Counted from the first letter of the stretch, positions 1 to 9,720 are shown. The stretch is DNA of 64,000 nucleotides from Comamonas sp. lk (GCA_945860595.1 CAMAQV010000001.1:62001-126000); one strand, 5' to 3'. Notes: generated by a model not told the origin, from the sequence alone. Numbers and translations: made by a program.

Positions 1-366
1 ACCGCGCTGAGCGTCGGCATGTACCGGATTGATGCCCAGGTCGCGACCACCAAGGAACAGCATGCCACCGGGCTCATGTTCCGCACCGAGATGCCACAGC
101 AAGAGGGCATGCTTTTCGTTTTCGAACAGGCCACGCAGCAGTGCTTCTGGATGAAAAATACCCTGATCCCGCTGTCCGTGGCGTTTGTGGCCGACGACGG
201 AACTCTGGTCAACCTCGATGAGATGAAAGCCCAGACACTGAATGCCCACTGTTCAGAAAAACCCGTGCGCTACGTGCTGGAAATGAACGCGGGCTGGTTT
301 TCCAAGAAAGGCATCAAGCCCGGCATTAAGCTGCAGGGCCAGCCGTTTGATTCGGCAAAACCATAA
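1..366 (+). CDS. DUF192 family protein (5' end outside window)
   Basis: The reading frame is open from base 1, so the gene starts upstream; the first visible ATG (19) is probably internal. The visible 121 residues match the DUF192 fold: a GLMFR segment near the start, then FVFEQATQQCFWMKNT, IPLSVAFVADDG and a closing GWFSKKGIKPG loop. Family members are usually 140-170 residues with an N-terminal signal peptide, which would fit the missing part. The biochemical role of DUF192 is not established; many members are predicted periplasmic or membrane-anchored. It ends head to head with sodB, and the hairpin just after its stop codon serves sodB. Family assignment is firm, function unknown. Confidence 0.85.
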   Translation, partial: TALSVGMYRIDAQVATTKEQHATGLMFRTEMPQQEGMLFVFEQATQQCFWMKNTLIPLSVAFVADDGTLVNLDEMKAQTLNAHCSEKPVRYVLEMNAGWFSKKGIKPGIKLQGQPFDSAKP

Positions 367-390
367 AAAAAGCCGACCCGCAGGTCGGCT
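364..390 (-). terminator. Rho-independent terminator of sodB
   Basis: AGCCGACC (371-378) and GGTCGGCT (383-390) form a perfect 8-bp stem with a CGCA loop. Read on the minus strand the stem is followed by a run of seven T (364-370 are A on the plus strand). No T-run follows on the plus strand, so it terminates sodB. It overlaps the TAA stop of the DUF192 gene. Confidence 0.85.
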
Positions 391-411
391 GGACTCGAGC
401 GTGTCGCGCGT

Positions 412-993
412 TCAGGCGTAATTAGCCTGGGCAAATTCCCAGTTAACGAGCTTCTCCAGAAAAGCCTCGACGAACTTGGGGCGCATATTGCGATAGTCGA
501 TGTAATAAGCATGCTCCCACACGTCCACCGTGAGCAAGGCCTTGTCGGCACCCGTCAGCGGCGTACCCGCAGCACCCGTGTTGACGATATCCACTGAACC
601 GTCGGGCTTTTTCACCAGCCAGGTCCAGCCGGAACCGAAATTGCCAACGGCGGACTTCACAAAAGCCTCTTTGAAGGCGGCAAAGCTGCCCCATTTGACA
701 TCAATCGCCGCGGCCAGCGCGCCAACAGGTGCGCCGCCTCCATGCGGCTTCATGCAATGCCAGAAAAAAGTGTGGTTCCAGATCTGGGCCGCGTTGTTGT
801 AAACGCCACCGCTGGACTTGCGGATGATTTCTTCCAGCGACATCGCTTCAAATTCGGTGCCCTTTTGGAGGTTGTTGAGGTTGACCACGTAAGCGTTGTG
901 GTGTTTGCCATGGTGGAACTCCAGCGTCTCTTGCGAGTACACGGGGGCCAGGGCGTCGATGGCGTAGGGCAGTGCGGGAAGGGTGTGTTCCAT
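412..993 (-). CDS. sodB: Superoxide dismutase, Fe type
   Basis: Cytoplasmic enzyme that converts superoxide to hydrogen peroxide and oxygen. The 193-residue product has the family length. The four metal ligands are visible: His27 (in EFHHGKHH), His74 (IWNHTFFWH), Asp157 and His161 ([11 protein letters not shown]). Gln70, four residues before His74, is the N-terminal-domain glutamine that marks Fe enzymes rather than Mn enzymes, where the glutamine sits in the C-terminal domain. It starts at ATG 993 with the typical [10 protein letters not shown] opening. It lies 51 bp downstream of xseA on the same strand and has its own terminator. Confidence 0.97.
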   Translation of the reverse strand: MEHTLPALPYAIDALAPVYSQETLEFHHGKHHNAYVVNLNNLQKGTEFEAMSLEEIIRKSSGGVYNNAAQIWNHTFFWHCMKPHGGGAPVGALAAAIDVKWGSFAAFKEAFVKSAVGNFGSGWTWLVKKPDGSVDIVNTGAAGTPLTGADKALLTVDVWEHAYYIDYRNMRPKFVEAFLEKLVNWEFAQANYA

Positions 994-1044
994 GAAATCC
1001 TCTGAGTGGTGGGAAGCGGTTTGAAAGACGGGGGATTGTAGAAA

Positions 1045-2334
1045 TTATTTGGTGCGCGCGCTGATCGTCTGCACCGCCAGCCTTCCATCATGCAGTTGCG
1101 CATGCAGTAACTGCCCCGGCTGAACCCCTTTCGCGCGGGCCACGCTGTGGCCATGTACGTCGGTAAGCCACGCGTAACCGCGCGCCAAAACCAGCGAAGG
1201 ATCGAGCAAGCCCAGGCGCAAGGCAGCGGCATCTAAACGGGTGGCGTGGCCTGTGGCCATCTGGGCCACATCGCGCTGCAGGGCCGCTGCGATGCGCGCC
1301 AAGGCAGCGGCGCGCTGTGACAGACCTTCCTTGGCACAGAAGGCCGCACGGTGCTCGCAGTCGCGTAAGCGCTGGCGCATGGCGCTGACACCTGCCGACG
1401 GCCGGGCAATGCGCGCCTGCAAGATGTCCAAATGCTGGGACTGGCGGTCGAGCGCCCGGGTGCTCTCGGTGCATAAGCGCTGCGCCAACCCATCCACTGC
1501 ACCGCGCCACACGGCGGTCTCTGGCGCCGCCATCTCGGCTGCAGCCGTCGGCGTAGGTGCGCGCAGATCAGCAACAAAATCAGCAATGGTGAAGTCGGTT
1601 TCATGACCGACACCGCTGATCAGCGGCACCGGACTTTGGGCAATAACCTGCGCCAGCGTCTCATCATTAAAGGCCCACAAGTCCTCCAACGAACCGCCGC
1701 CCCGTACCAGCAAAATCACATCGACCACCCCGTGAGAGTCGTCACGCAGGCGGTACATCTTTTGCAGTGCGGCGCACAGAGCCTGCGGGGCAGAATCACC
1801 CTGCACGGCTGCAGGAACCACGGTCACGGGAATATGCGGCACCCGCCGCTGTAAAGCGGACAGCACATCGTGCAGAGCAGCAGCACCCAGGGAAGTCACA
1901 ACGCCAATACCGCGCACCACGCGAGGCAGTGCGCGCTTGCGCTGCGCATCAAACAGGCCCTGCGCCTCCAGGCGCGCCTTGAGCTGCAAAAAACGCTCAA
2001 AAAGCGCCCCCTGCCCGGCCCGGCGCATTCCCTCAACCACCAGTTGCAACTCGCCACGCTGCTCGTAGACGCCCAAGCGGCCGTGCAGTTCGACCTGGTC
2101 TCCATCACAGGGGCTGAAGTCGATGCCGACCGCCACCCGCTTAAAAGCCGCGCAGCGGATTTGGCCCGTGGCATCCTTGAGATTGAAATAACAATGTCCG
2201 CTGGCGGCACGGACGAATCCACTGATCTCGCCGCCGACCCGCACCGGGTTGAACTGCGCCTCCAGGCTAGTCCCTATGGCCTTGCACAAAGCGCCTACCT
2301 GCCAGAGCCGCACGGGCGACAGGCCTACAACCAT
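1045..2334 (-). CDS. xseA: Exodeoxyribonuclease VII large subunit
   Basis: Catalytic large subunit of ExoVII, which degrades single-stranded DNA in both directions together with the small XseB subunit (not seen in this window). An N-terminal OB-fold region (roughly residues 10-105, with GEISGFVRAASGHCYFNLKD) is followed by the nuclease core, with GIGVVTSLGAAALHD, LVRGGGSLEDLWAFND and SGVGHETDFTIADFVADLRAPTP motifs. The frame can also be opened at TTG 2352, but ATG 2334 (MVVGLSPVRLWQVGAL) is the first normal start and is preferred; that gives 429 residues. It is transcribed away from exbB, so 2335-2491 should hold two divergent promoters. Confidence 0.94.
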   Translation of the reverse strand: MVVGLSPVRLWQVGALCKAIGTSLEAQFNPVRVGGEISGFVRAASGHCYFNLKDATGQIRCAAFKRVAVGIDFSPCDGDQVELHGRLGVYEQRGELQLVVEGMRRAGQGALFERFLQLKARLEAQGLFDAQRKRALPRVVRGIGVVTSLGAAALHDVLSALQRRVPHIPVTVVPAAVQGDSAPQALCAALQKMYRLRDDSHGVVDVILLVRGGGSLEDLWAFNDETLAQVIAQSPVPLISGVGHETDFTIADFVADLRAPTPTAAAEMAAPETAVWRGAVDGLAQRLCTESTRALDRQSQHLDILQARIARPSAGVSAMRQRLRDCEHRAAFCAKEGLSQRAAALARIAAALQRDVAQMATGHATRLDAAALRLGLLDPSLVLARGYAWLTDVHGHSVARAKGVQPGQLLHAQLHDGRLAVQTISARTK

Positions 2335-2491
2335 GTCATCTTCAGAGTTCAATCAACTTGCTTTCTGTGGATGGACCTGCAAAGCAGACCAGGGAAACAC
2401 CCGCCGCGGTGCCGAAGCAGGCCAAACGGCTTTTTGCTGCGGGTGCGCACACGCCATAATTGCAGTTGCGCAACCCGCCGAAAGCACTACT

Positions 2492-3115
2492 TTGCTATCC
2501 ATCATACAAGCCGCCGGCTGGCCGATCTGGCCGCTTCTGTTGTGCTCGGTACTGGCCCTGTCCATCGTCATCGAGCGTTTCGTGAGTCTGCGCGCTGCAC
2601 ACATTGCACCGCCGGAACTGTTCGCCAGCATCCTGGCCCGTGCCCGCGCCAAATCGATTACCGGCGAAGAAATCGCGGCCTGGGAAGCCGGGTCTTTGCT
2701 GGGCATGGTCTTGTCCAGTCCTTTGCGCCACTTGAAGGCATATCCCCGCTGCACCGACGACGAACTCAAAGAGGCCATGCAAAGCGCCGGTCAACAAGCC
2801 GCCATGCGGCTGGACCAATACCTCTCCGCCCTGGGGACCATTGCGTCGGTGGCACCGCTTTTAGGCTTACTCGGCACGGTGATGGGCATGATTGAGATTT
2901 TTGGCGCGCAATCCGGTGTCGGCACGGTAGCCAACCCAACCCAGCTGGCGCAGGGTATTTCGATGGCGCTGTACAACACCGCATTCGGTTTGGCGGTGGC
3001 CATTCCCACCTTGATTTTCTGGCGCTATTTCCGTAACCGCGTCGACGCCTATGTGCTGTCCTGGGAAATTCAGGGAACGCAGTTGATAGCCCAACTCAAG
3101 ACGCTGCGCCGCTGA
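2492..3115 (+). CDS. exbB: MotA/TolQ/ExbB proton channel family protein
   Basis: Proton-channel subunit that, with ExbD, uses the proton gradient to energise TonB-dependent outer-membrane transport. About 207 residues with three membrane segments: residues 10-28, a conserved TM2 region (LGTIASVAPLLGLLGTVMGMI) and TM3 (GISMALYNTAFGLAVAIPTLIFW). The frame stays open back to 2249, inside xseA on the other strand. The family usually begins right at SIIQAAGWPIWPL, so I take TTG 2492 as the start; no ATG lies close by. A weak promoter candidate (TTGCTG 2434-2439, CATAAT 2455-2460) sits about 30 bp upstream. exbD follows 16 bp later. The exact start is uncertain. Confidence 0.85.
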   Translation: MLSIIQAAGWPIWPLLLCSVLALSIVIERFVSLRAAHIAPPELFASILARARAKSITGEEIAAWEAGSLLGMVLSSPLRHLKAYPRCTDDELKEAMQSAGQQAAMRLDQYLSALGTIASVAPLLGLLGTVMGMIEIFGAQSGVGTVANPTQLAQGISMALYNTAFGLAVAIPTLIFWRYFRNRVDAYVLSWEIQGTQLIAQLKTLRR

Positions 3116-3131
3116 GCCGATAGACCGCACC

Positions 3132-3584
3132 ATGAACTTCCGCAAACGCCGCCACGACGAACCGGAGATCAATCTGATCCCCTTCATTGATGTGCTGCTG
3201 GTAGTGCTGATTTTTTTGATGCTCTCCACCACATTCAACCAGCTCACCCAGATCCAGATCACACTGCCCAGCGCCGATACCGAAAAACAAAGTGCTGCAG
3301 CCGACACCTTGACGTTGGGCATTCAGGCTGACGGGCGTTACAGCCTGAACCAACAAGCGCTGAGCCCCGCATCAGTTGCTGGTATTCAGGCGGCCCTGCA
3401 AGCGGCCAAGGCCGGTCCGCAGACCGTGCTGGTGATCGCTGCTGACCAGAACGTGCGCCACCAACTTGTGGTCTCGGCCATGGAAGCTGCGCGGCGCAGC
3501 GGCATGAGCCGGGTGACATTCGCCGCTCAGTCCAGCGCCGCCGCCAAAGACAAGGCAAGCGACAAGCGCAGCGGCGGCAAGTGA
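3132..3584 (+). CDS. exbD: ExbD/TolR family biopolymer transport protein
   Basis: Inner-membrane partner of ExbB. The 150-residue protein has a short cytoplasmic tail, one membrane helix (about residues 15-38) and a periplasmic domain. Asp20 in INLIPFIDVLLV is the position of the essential membrane aspartate that carries protons in ExbD/TolR. The lysine- and alanine-rich C-terminal tail (AAAKDKASDKRSGGK) is unremarkable. Its TGA overlaps the ATG of lpxK by one base, indicating translational coupling, an order (exbB-exbD-lpxK) common in betaproteobacteria. Confidence 0.94.
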   Translation: MNFRKRRHDEPEINLIPFIDVLLVVLIFLMLSTTFNQLTQIQITLPSADTEKQSAAADTLTLGIQADGRYSLNQQALSPASVAGIQAALQAAKAGPQTVLVIAADQNVRHQLVVSAMEAARRSGMSRVTFAAQSSAAAKDKASDKRSGGK

Positions 3585-4648
3585 TGCCGACGGCCCGCAA
3601 CACCCCACCGGGCGCTGGCTCCCGGTTGCGACAGTCCTGGCAAACGCCGGGCATGCTCAGCACCATGCTGTGGCCGCTGTCAATGCTGTACGGCGCGCTG
3701 TCCGCCACCCACCGGCAGCTCTACCGGGCCGGACTCCTGCCAGTGGCGAGGGTCCGGGCAACGGTCATCGTCGTGGGCAATGTCACGGTGGGCGGTGGCG
3801 GTAAAACGCCGACCGTCGTCGAAATTGCTTCGCACCTGCATCAGCGCGGCGTGCCGGTCGGCGTGGTTTCACGCGGCTATGGGCGGCGCAGTGCCGATTG
3901 CGTGGAAGTGCAAGCCGCTGACACTGCGGAGCGCAGCGGTGACGAGCCTGTCTTGATCAAGCGCAGCTTAGACGTCCCGGTCTTCGTGCACGCCAACCGG
4001 GCGCAAGCAGCGCAGGCCCTGCTTGCACAGCACCCGCAAACACAGGTCATCGTCTGCGACGACGGTTTGCAACACTACGGCCTATACCGTGACCTCGAGG
4101 TGTGCGTGATCGACGCCGAGGGCTTCGGCAACGGCCGGCTGCTGCCCGCCGGGCCTCTGCGCCAGCGCTGGCCGCGCGCCCTGGTGCGCCGTGCCGGCCA
4201 AGAAGAGGCCCGAACCCTGGTCCTGCACTCAGCGGGCGCAGCCTGGCCGGGCCGATACAGCGCCCACCGCACCCTGTCCCCGCAGCTTACGGACGCTGCC
4301 GGCACCACGCAGTCCTTGGCAGCGCTGGCTGCGTGTAAGCAGCCCATCGTCGCTGTCGCAGCGATTGCCAAACCAGACGCATTTTTCGCCATGCTACGTC
4401 TGCACGGTCTCACTCTTGCGCACACCCTTGCACTGCCCGACCACGATGACTACGCCCGTTTTGCGCAGCATGCTGCTTCTTTTCCCCCTGATGCGGTGCT
4501 GGTATGCACCCAGAAAGATGCATCCAAACTGTGGCTCCAGCGCCCCCAAGCCCTGGCGGCTGTTCTGGAGCAACGCAGCGAAGCAGCCTTCTTCCACGCC
4601 CTGGACGCGCTGTTGGCGCAGCGGGATAAGCTGCGCTATGCGGCCTAG
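3584..4648 (+). CDS. lpxK: Tetraacyldisaccharide 4'-kinase
   Basis: Phosphorylates the 4' position of the lipid A disaccharide precursor at the inner membrane, the sixth step of lipid A synthesis. The P-loop is visible at about residues 65-76 (GNVTVGGGGKTP), followed by SRGYG and the VCDDGLQHY motif characteristic of LpxK. About 354 residues, the family length. ATG 3584 overlaps the exbD stop as TGATG; a GTG one codon earlier (3581) is possible. The envelope theme continues with kdsB two genes downstream. Confidence 0.96.
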   Translation: MPTARNTPPGAGSRLRQSWQTPGMLSTMLWPLSMLYGALSATHRQLYRAGLLPVARVRATVIVVGNVTVGGGGKTPTVVEIASHLHQRGVPVGVVSRGYGRRSADCVEVQAADTAERSGDEPVLIKRSLDVPVFVHANRAQAAQALLAQHPQTQVIVCDDGLQHYGLYRDLEVCVIDAEGFGNGRLLPAGPLRQRWPRALVRRAGQEEARTLVLHSAGAAWPGRYSAHRTLSPQLTDAAGTTQSLAALAACKQPIVAVAAIAKPDAFFAMLRLHGLTLAHTLALPDHDDYARFAQHAASFPPDAVLVCTQKDASKLWLQRPQALAAVLEQRSEAAFFHALDALLAQRDKLRYAA

Positions 4649-4692
4649 GCGCCCACTGAAAACAATCAACACCCTCCTATGATCAAGGCCTT

Positions 4693-4875
4693 ATGGACAC
4701 CAAACTGCTTGAACTCTTGGTCTGCCCCGTAACCAAAGGGTCCCTGGAATACGACCGCGATGCGCAGGAATTGCTCTCGCGCAGCGCCCGCCTGGCCTAC
4801 CCGGTTCGCGACGGGATACCCGTATTGCTGGAGCGCGAGGCGCGTGCCATGACCGATGAGGAATTGGGACTTTGA
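4693..4875 (+). CDS. Trm112 family protein
   Basis: Sixty-residue protein of the Trm112 (UPF0434/YcaR) family. It starts [16 protein letters not shown]; bacterial members keep this short fold and often sit between lpxK and kdsB, as here. Eukaryotic Trm112 activates several methyltransferases, but the bacterial role is not settled. Only one cysteine (CPV) remains, so the full four-cysteine zinc site is absent, as in many proteobacterial members. The last codon and stop overlap the kdsB TTG start as TTGA. Confidence 0.9.
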   Translation: MDTKLLELLVCPVTKGSLEYDRDAQELLSRSARLAYPVRDGIPVLLEREARAMTDEELGL

Positions 4876-5654
4876 GCAACGCGGTACCCGCTCGCTTTAC
4901 CGTGCTGATTCCGGCGCGGCTCGCTTCCACCCGCCTACCCGATAAACCACTGGCCGACATTGCCGGGCTGCCCATGGTGGTCCGCGTGGCGCAGCGGGTG
5001 CAAAGCGGACTTCCGGCGGGCGCACGCGTCGTGGTCGCGGCCGACCATGCCGACATCCTCCTGGCCTGCCGGACCCATGGCGTGGAAGCCGTGCTGACGC
5101 GCACTGACCATGCATCCGGCAGCGACCGTCTGGCGCAGGCCTGCGACCTACTGGAGCTGGACGACGCGGAGATCGTGGTGAACGTGCAGGGCGACGAACC
5201 GCTGATCGATCCGTCCCTGGTGGGTGCCGTGGCCCGCTTGTTGGAGCAGCACCCGCACACCGCCATGGGCACCGCTGCACACGCGCTGCATGACGCACGG
5301 GACTTCCACAACCCCCATGTCGTCAAGGTCGTGGTCGATGCATCGGGGCATGCCATGTATTTCAGCCGCGCGCCCATTCCCTGCTGGCGTGACGGCACGG
5401 ATCTGCCCGCACCAGCTGCGCTATCCGCGCTGCGGCATATAGGCATTTATTCCTACCGTGCGGCGTTTTTGCGGCGCTTTCCGCTATTACACGCGGCGCC
5501 CCACGAGCAGGCCGAAGCGCTGGAGCAGTTGCGCGCGCTGTGGCATGGTTACCGGATTGCCGTGCACATCAGCGACACGGCTCCGCAAGGAGGTGTCGAC
5601 ACCCCCGAAGACTTGGCGCGGGTGCGGGCATTTTTCGCGTCATCGGCCGGCTGA
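4872..5654 (+). CDS. kdsB: 3-deoxy-manno-octulosonate cytidylyltransferase
   Basis: Activates Kdo as CMP-Kdo for the inner core of lipopolysaccharide. 260 residues, the family length, with the signature [20 protein letters not shown] near residues 9-28, [21 protein letters not shown] and NVQGDEPLI. The start is TTG 4872, overlapping the Trm112 stop by four bases. The next in-frame initiation codon lies inside the conserved first strand and would delete it, so translation must depend on coupling to the gene before it. The head of the signature ([11 protein letters not shown]) is intact. Confidence 0.95.
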   Translation: MSNAVPARFTVLIPARLASTRLPDKPLADIAGLPMVVRVAQRVQSGLPAGARVVVAADHADILLACRTHGVEAVLTRTDHASGSDRLAQACDLLELDDAEIVVNVQGDEPLIDPSLVGAVARLLEQHPHTAMGTAAHALHDARDFHNPHVVKVVVDASGHAMYFSRAPIPCWRDGTDLPAPAALSALRHIGIYSYRAAFLRRFPLLHAAPHEQAEALEQLRALWHGYRIAVHISDTAPQGGVDTPEDLARVRAFFASSAG

Positions 5655-5760
5655 ACCCCGCCGCATGCCACGCGCGGGCGCGGGCCAAAACTCAGTACAA
5701 ACCCCTGTATCCGCCGCGCGCTGCGAAGGCTGCGGTGGCCGTGATAGGGCCAGTTCCGGG

Positions 5761-5797
5761 AAGGCGCTGCGTGCTATTCTCCAAACGGCAGCGCCTT
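5761..5797. other. Inverted repeat in the kdsB-adk gap
   Basis: AAGGCGCTGC (5761-5770) and GCAGCGCCTT (5788-5797) are perfect inverted repeats separated by 17 bases. There is no T-run, so a classical terminator is unlikely. The 227-base gap (5655-5881) otherwise shows no gene; it should contain the adk promoter, but I could not identify a convincing one. Confidence 0.4.
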
Positions 5798-5857
5798 GTG
5801 CCTGGCTTCCATAAAAACAATGCTTGACGTAGAGCCTGCGAGACAAGGCTGCCGTAA

Positions 5858-6538
<681 letters not shown>

Positions 6539-6572
6539 ATATTTCAACGGCGCGCTTGCCAAAACCTGCAAA

Positions 6573-6588
6573 CTGGTTAAAAATACAG
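6573..6588 (+). promoter_or_regulatory. LexA (SOS) box 1
   Basis: CTGGTTAAAAATACAG fits the CTGT-N8-ACAG LexA operator with one mismatch in the left arm. It lies 55 bp before the lexA start and 3 bp before a second box. Expected function: LexA autorepression. Confidence 0.8.
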
Positions 6589-6591
6589 TTA

Positions 6592-6607
6592 CTGTCAAAA
6601 ACGACAG
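6592..6607 (+). promoter_or_regulatory. LexA (SOS) box 2
   Basis: CTGTCAAAAACGACAG is a perfect CTGT-N8-ACAG match, 35 bp before the lexA ATG. Centre-to-centre distance from box 1 is 19 bp, close to two helical turns, so two LexA dimers could bind the same face. Confidence 0.88.
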
Positions 6608-6642
6608 CGTAGGTTTTGTGTAGCCCTTCTAAAGGAGTCGCC

Positions 6643-7311
6643 ATGTCCGAGAGCCCCAAACTCACCGCCCGCCAGCAGCAGATTCTGACCTTGATCGAGC
6701 GTGCCATCGCCACCACCGGCGCACCGCCCACCCGGGCCGAAATTGCCACCGAACTCGGCTTCAAGTCCGCCAACGCCGCCGAGGAGCATTTGCAAGCGCT
6801 GGCGCGCAAAGGCGTTATTGAGTTGGTCAGCGGCACCTCGCGCGGCATCCGGCTGCGCAACCGGTCCAGTAGCAACGCCTGGCAGGCCCAGCAGTATTCG
6901 CTGCCCTTACCCGGCCTGGCCCAGTTGGCACTGCCGCTGATTGGGCGGGTGGCGGCCGGCTCGCCCATCCTGGCGCAAGAACATGTGGACCAGACCTACT
7001 ACGTTGAAAACAGCCTGTTCCAGCGCCAGCCCGACTACCTGCTCAAAGTACGCGGCATGTCCATGCGCGACGCGGGGATCATGGACGGTGATCTGCTGGC
7101 CGTGCAGGCCACCAAAGAAGCTAAAAATGGCCAGATTGTGGTGGCCCGGCTGGGTGAAGAAGTCACAGTGAAACGTTTTCGGCGCAACAAGCAGGTGATC
7201 GAGCTACACCCTGAGAATCCGGATTACCAGATCATTGTGGTGGAACCAGGCGACCCCTTCGAAATTGAGGGCCTGGCCGTAGGTCTGATCCGCAACACCA
7301 TGCTGATGTAA
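6643..7311 (+). CDS. lexA: LexA repressor, SOS regulator
   Basis: Represses SOS genes and inactivates itself by cleavage when RecA filaments form on single-stranded DNA. From ATG 6643 (after AAAGGAGTCGCC) it is 222 residues; an upstream in-frame ATG at 6616 lacks a comparable ribosome site. The winged-helix DNA-binding domain spans about residues 1-75 ([24 protein letters not shown]). The cleavage site is Ala105-Gly106 in VAAGSP, and the catalytic dyad is Ser140 (RGMSM) and Lys177 (VTVKRF). Two SOS boxes lie directly upstream, consistent with autoregulation. Confidence 0.97.
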   Translation: MSESPKLTARQQQILTLIERAIATTGAPPTRAEIATELGFKSANAAEEHLQALARKGVIELVSGTSRGIRLRNRSSSNAWQAQQYSLPLPGLAQLALPLIGRVAAGSPILAQEHVDQTYYVENSLFQRQPDYLLKVRGMSMRDAGIMDGDLLAVQATKEAKNGQIVVARLGEEVTVKRFRRNKQVIELHPENPDYQIIVVEPGDPFEIEGLAVGLIRNTMLM

Positions 7312-7325
7312 GGCAAAAGTAACCG

Positions 7326-8414
7326 GTGATAAGCGCCCCCGACGATTTCACCGGAACCCGGCCCGTACCGCTGCAGCACGCGTTTAACAGCGGGGTCTTA
7401 AGCGACTGGCTTCGCGAACATCTTGAGGGTTTTGGTGGCCCCCTAAAGGTAGAAGCCTTCAAAGGCGGGCAGTCCAATCCCAGCTACAAGCTGTCCACAC
7501 CCGCTGCCACGTACGTCCTTCGCACCAAGCCCGCACCCAAGGCCCAACTGCTGCCTTCGGCACACGCGATCGAGCGTGAATTCAAGGTCATGCAAGGGCT
7601 CTTCGGAACCAGCGTACCAGTCCCCCGCATGTATGCACTCTGCGAAGACGAGTCCATCATCGGACGCGCTTTCTATGTCATGGAGTTTGTTGAGGGGCGC
7701 GTATTTTGGGACCCGTCGCTGCCTGGTTGTTCAAGGCGCGATCGTGCGGCGATTTACGATGCCATGAACGATGCCATCAGCCGCCTGCACTGCGTGGCCT
7801 ACGCAGAACAGGGGTTGGCAGATTTCGGGCGTCCCGGAAACTACTTTGAGCGCCAGATTGGTCGCTGGAGCAGGCAGTACGCGGCCTCGGTCACCGAACC
7901 CATCGAAGAAATGGACCATCTGATCGCCTGGCTGCCCGCCCACATTCCGGCCATGGCACGCGCCGACCATATGACGCGCATCGTGCACGGCGATTTCCGG
8001 CTCGATAACCTGGTCTTCCATCCGACGCAGCCCCGCGTGGTCGCGGTACTGGATTGGGAGCTGTCCACTCTGGGACACCCGCTGGCTGACTTCAGCTACC
8101 ACGCCATGGCCTGGAATATCGCGCCCGGCGACTTCCGTGGCATCCACGGACTGGATCTGGATGGATTGGGCATCCCGGATCAAAGCGCGTATTTGACCTG
8201 TTACTGCGAGCGCAGCGGCCTGGTCAGCCTGAAAGATTTGCAGGTAGATTGGAATTTCTACATGGCATACAACATGTTTCGCATGGCGGCGATTTTGCAA
8301 GGCATCGCCAAGCGCGTCGAGATGGGTACTGCCGCCAGTGCGCAGGCCCGCAAGGCCGCAGCCGGTGCCCGTCCCCTCGCGCGGCTGGGCTGGCAATTCG
8401 CCCAACGCGCATAA
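7326..8414 (+). CDS. APH-family phosphotransferase (ACAD10/11-kinase-like)
   Basis: 362-residue protein-kinase-like phosphotransferase. Visible: an ATP-site lysine region (TYVLRTKP, Lys67), the catalytic loop HGDFRLDN (221-228) and the metal-binding DWE (243-245). It starts at GTG 7326. It sits 67 bp before an acyl-CoA dehydrogenase gene. In mammals the same two domains are fused in ACAD10 and ACAD11, and in Pseudomonas putida the pair LvaA/LvaC phosphorylates and rearranges 4-hydroxyacyl-CoA. By analogy this enzyme probably phosphorylates a hydroxyacyl-CoA. Generic annotation would call it aminoglycoside phosphotransferase, but antibiotic resistance is unlikely in this context. Substrate is inferred. 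Confidence 0.85.
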   Translation: MISAPDDFTGTRPVPLQHAFNSGVLSDWLREHLEGFGGPLKVEAFKGGQSNPSYKLSTPAATYVLRTKPAPKAQLLPSAHAIEREFKVMQGLFGTSVPVPRMYALCEDESIIGRAFYVMEFVEGRVFWDPSLPGCSRRDRAAIYDAMNDAISRLHCVAYAEQGLADFGRPGNYFERQIGRWSRQYAASVTEPIEEMDHLIAWLPAHIPAMARADHMTRIVHGDFRLDNLVFHPTQPRVVAVLDWELSTLGHPLADFSYHAMAWNIAPGDFRGIHGLDLDGLGIPDQSAYLTCYCERSGLVSLKDLQVDWNFYMAYNMFRMAAILQGIAKRVEMGTAASAQARKAAAGARPLARLGWQFAQRA

Positions 8415-8481
8415 GAGTCGGCGGGTATAAGCTTGCAGATGGCCCACGCACGGCCCACTCAGTAATTTTTCAGGACGCGCC

Positions 8482-9720
8482 ATGGACTTCGACTATTCCG
8501 AAAAAACCAAAGCCTTACAGCTTCGCCTGCAGGACTTTATGGACGCCCACGTCTACCCTGCTGAATCCGCTCTTCATGCAGAACTCGCCGCAAACACGGC
8601 CGCAGCTAAGCGTTGGACGCCGCTGCAAACGATCGAGCGGCTCAAGCCACTGGCGCGCCAAGCCGGTTTATGGAACCTGTTTTTACCGGCTGACAGCGCG
8701 CAGGCAGCAGGCTTCTCGGGCGCAGGTCTGACCAACCAGGAGTACGCCCCGCTGGCCGAAATCATGGGGCGTGTGCTGTGGTCCAGCGAAGTGTTCAACT
8801 GTTCCGCACCCGATACCGGCAACATGGAAACCATTGCCCGCTTCGGCTCTGCCGACGCCAAGCAACGCTGGCTCAAACCGCTGCTGGCAGGCGAAATCCG
8901 CTCGGCCTTTGCCATGACCGAGCCAGATGTAGCCTCCAGCGACGCCACCAACATCGCCACCCGCATCGCGCGCGACGGCGACCACTACGTCATCAATGGG
9001 CGCAAATGGTGGATTTCCGGGGCGGGTGACCCGCGTTGCGCCATCTACATCCTGATGGGTAAAACAGACCCGAACGCGGCACGCCATTCCCAGCAGAGCA
9101 TGGTGCTGGTACCGGCAAACACGCCGGGCATCACGGTGTTGCGCCCGCTGCATGTGCTGGGCTACGACGACGCGCCGCATGGGCACATGGAAATCCTGTT
9201 TGAGAACGTACGGGTTCCGGTGGGCAATATCTTGTTGGGCGAGGGCCGTGGTTTTGAAATAGCCCAGGCCCGCCTGGGCCCGGGACGCATCCACCATTGC
9301 ATGCGTCTGATCGGCCTGGCAGAGCGCGCTTTGGAATTAATGTGCCGCAGGGCGTCGAGCCGCACCGCGTTTGACAAGCTGGTGTCGGCCCAGGGTGTCA
9401 CGCAAGAGCGGATTGCGGATGCGCGTTGCAAGATCGACATGGCCCGCCTGCTCACGCTCAAAGCCGCCTGGATGATGGACACGGCGGGCAACAAATCCGC
9501 GCGTAACGAGATTGCCATGATCAAAGTGGTCGCACCCACAATGGCCTGTGACGTCATTGATTGGGCCATGCAGGTGCACGGCGGTGGCGGCATGTGCGAT
9601 GACTTTCCGCTGGCCTACAGTTATGCCAGCGCGCGCACCCTGCGTTTTGCCGACGGTCCTGATGAGGTACACCGCAACGCGGTTGCGAAAGCCGAGTTGG
9701 GCAAGTACGCGCCCGCCTGA
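8482..9720 (+). CDS. Acyl-CoA dehydrogenase (ACAD10/11-like)
   Basis: 412-residue flavoenzyme with the standard acyl-CoA dehydrogenase layout: helical N-terminal domain, middle beta domain ([28 protein letters not shown]) and C-terminal helical domain with the [18 protein letters not shown]-binding loop. [11 protein letters not shown] and [23 protein letters not shown] match the ACAD10/11 subgroup. It follows the APH-kinase gene, so the pair probably works on phosphorylated 4-hydroxyacyl-CoA rather than on plain fatty acyl-CoA. It starts at ATG 8482. No catalytic glutamate has been mapped here; substrate is inferred from context. Confidence 0.93.
   Translation: MDFDYSEKTKALQLRLQDFMDAHVYPAESALHAELAANTAAAKRWTPLQTIERLKPLARQAGLWNLFLPADSAQAAGFSGAGLTNQEYAPLAEIMGRVLWSSEVFNCSAPDTGNMETIARFGSADAKQRWLKPLLAGEIRSAFAMTEPDVASSDATNIATRIARDGDHYVINGRKWWISGAGDPRCAIYILMGKTDPNAARHSQQSMVLVPANTPGITVLRPLHVLGYDDAPHGHMEILFENVRVPVGNILLGEGRGFEIAQARLGPGRIHHCMRLIGLAERALELMCRRASSRTAFDKLVSAQGVTQERIADARCKIDMARLLTLKAAWMMDTAGNKSARNEIAMIKVVAPTMACDVIDWAMQVHGGGGMCDDFPLAYSYASARTLRFADGPDEVHRNAVAKAELGKYAPA

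Noticed and set aside
2249-2491. Longer ExbB starting at 2249
   Set aside because: The extra 81 residues lie over the start of xseA and the shared promoter region and do not resemble ExbB, which begins at the first membrane helix.
5761-5797. Terminator of kdsB
   Set aside because: The inverted repeat is perfect but has a 17-base loop and no T-run.
7326-8414. Aminoglycoside resistance gene
   Set aside because: The APH-family motifs are general. The adjacent acyl-CoA dehydrogenase points to hydroxyacyl-CoA metabolism.
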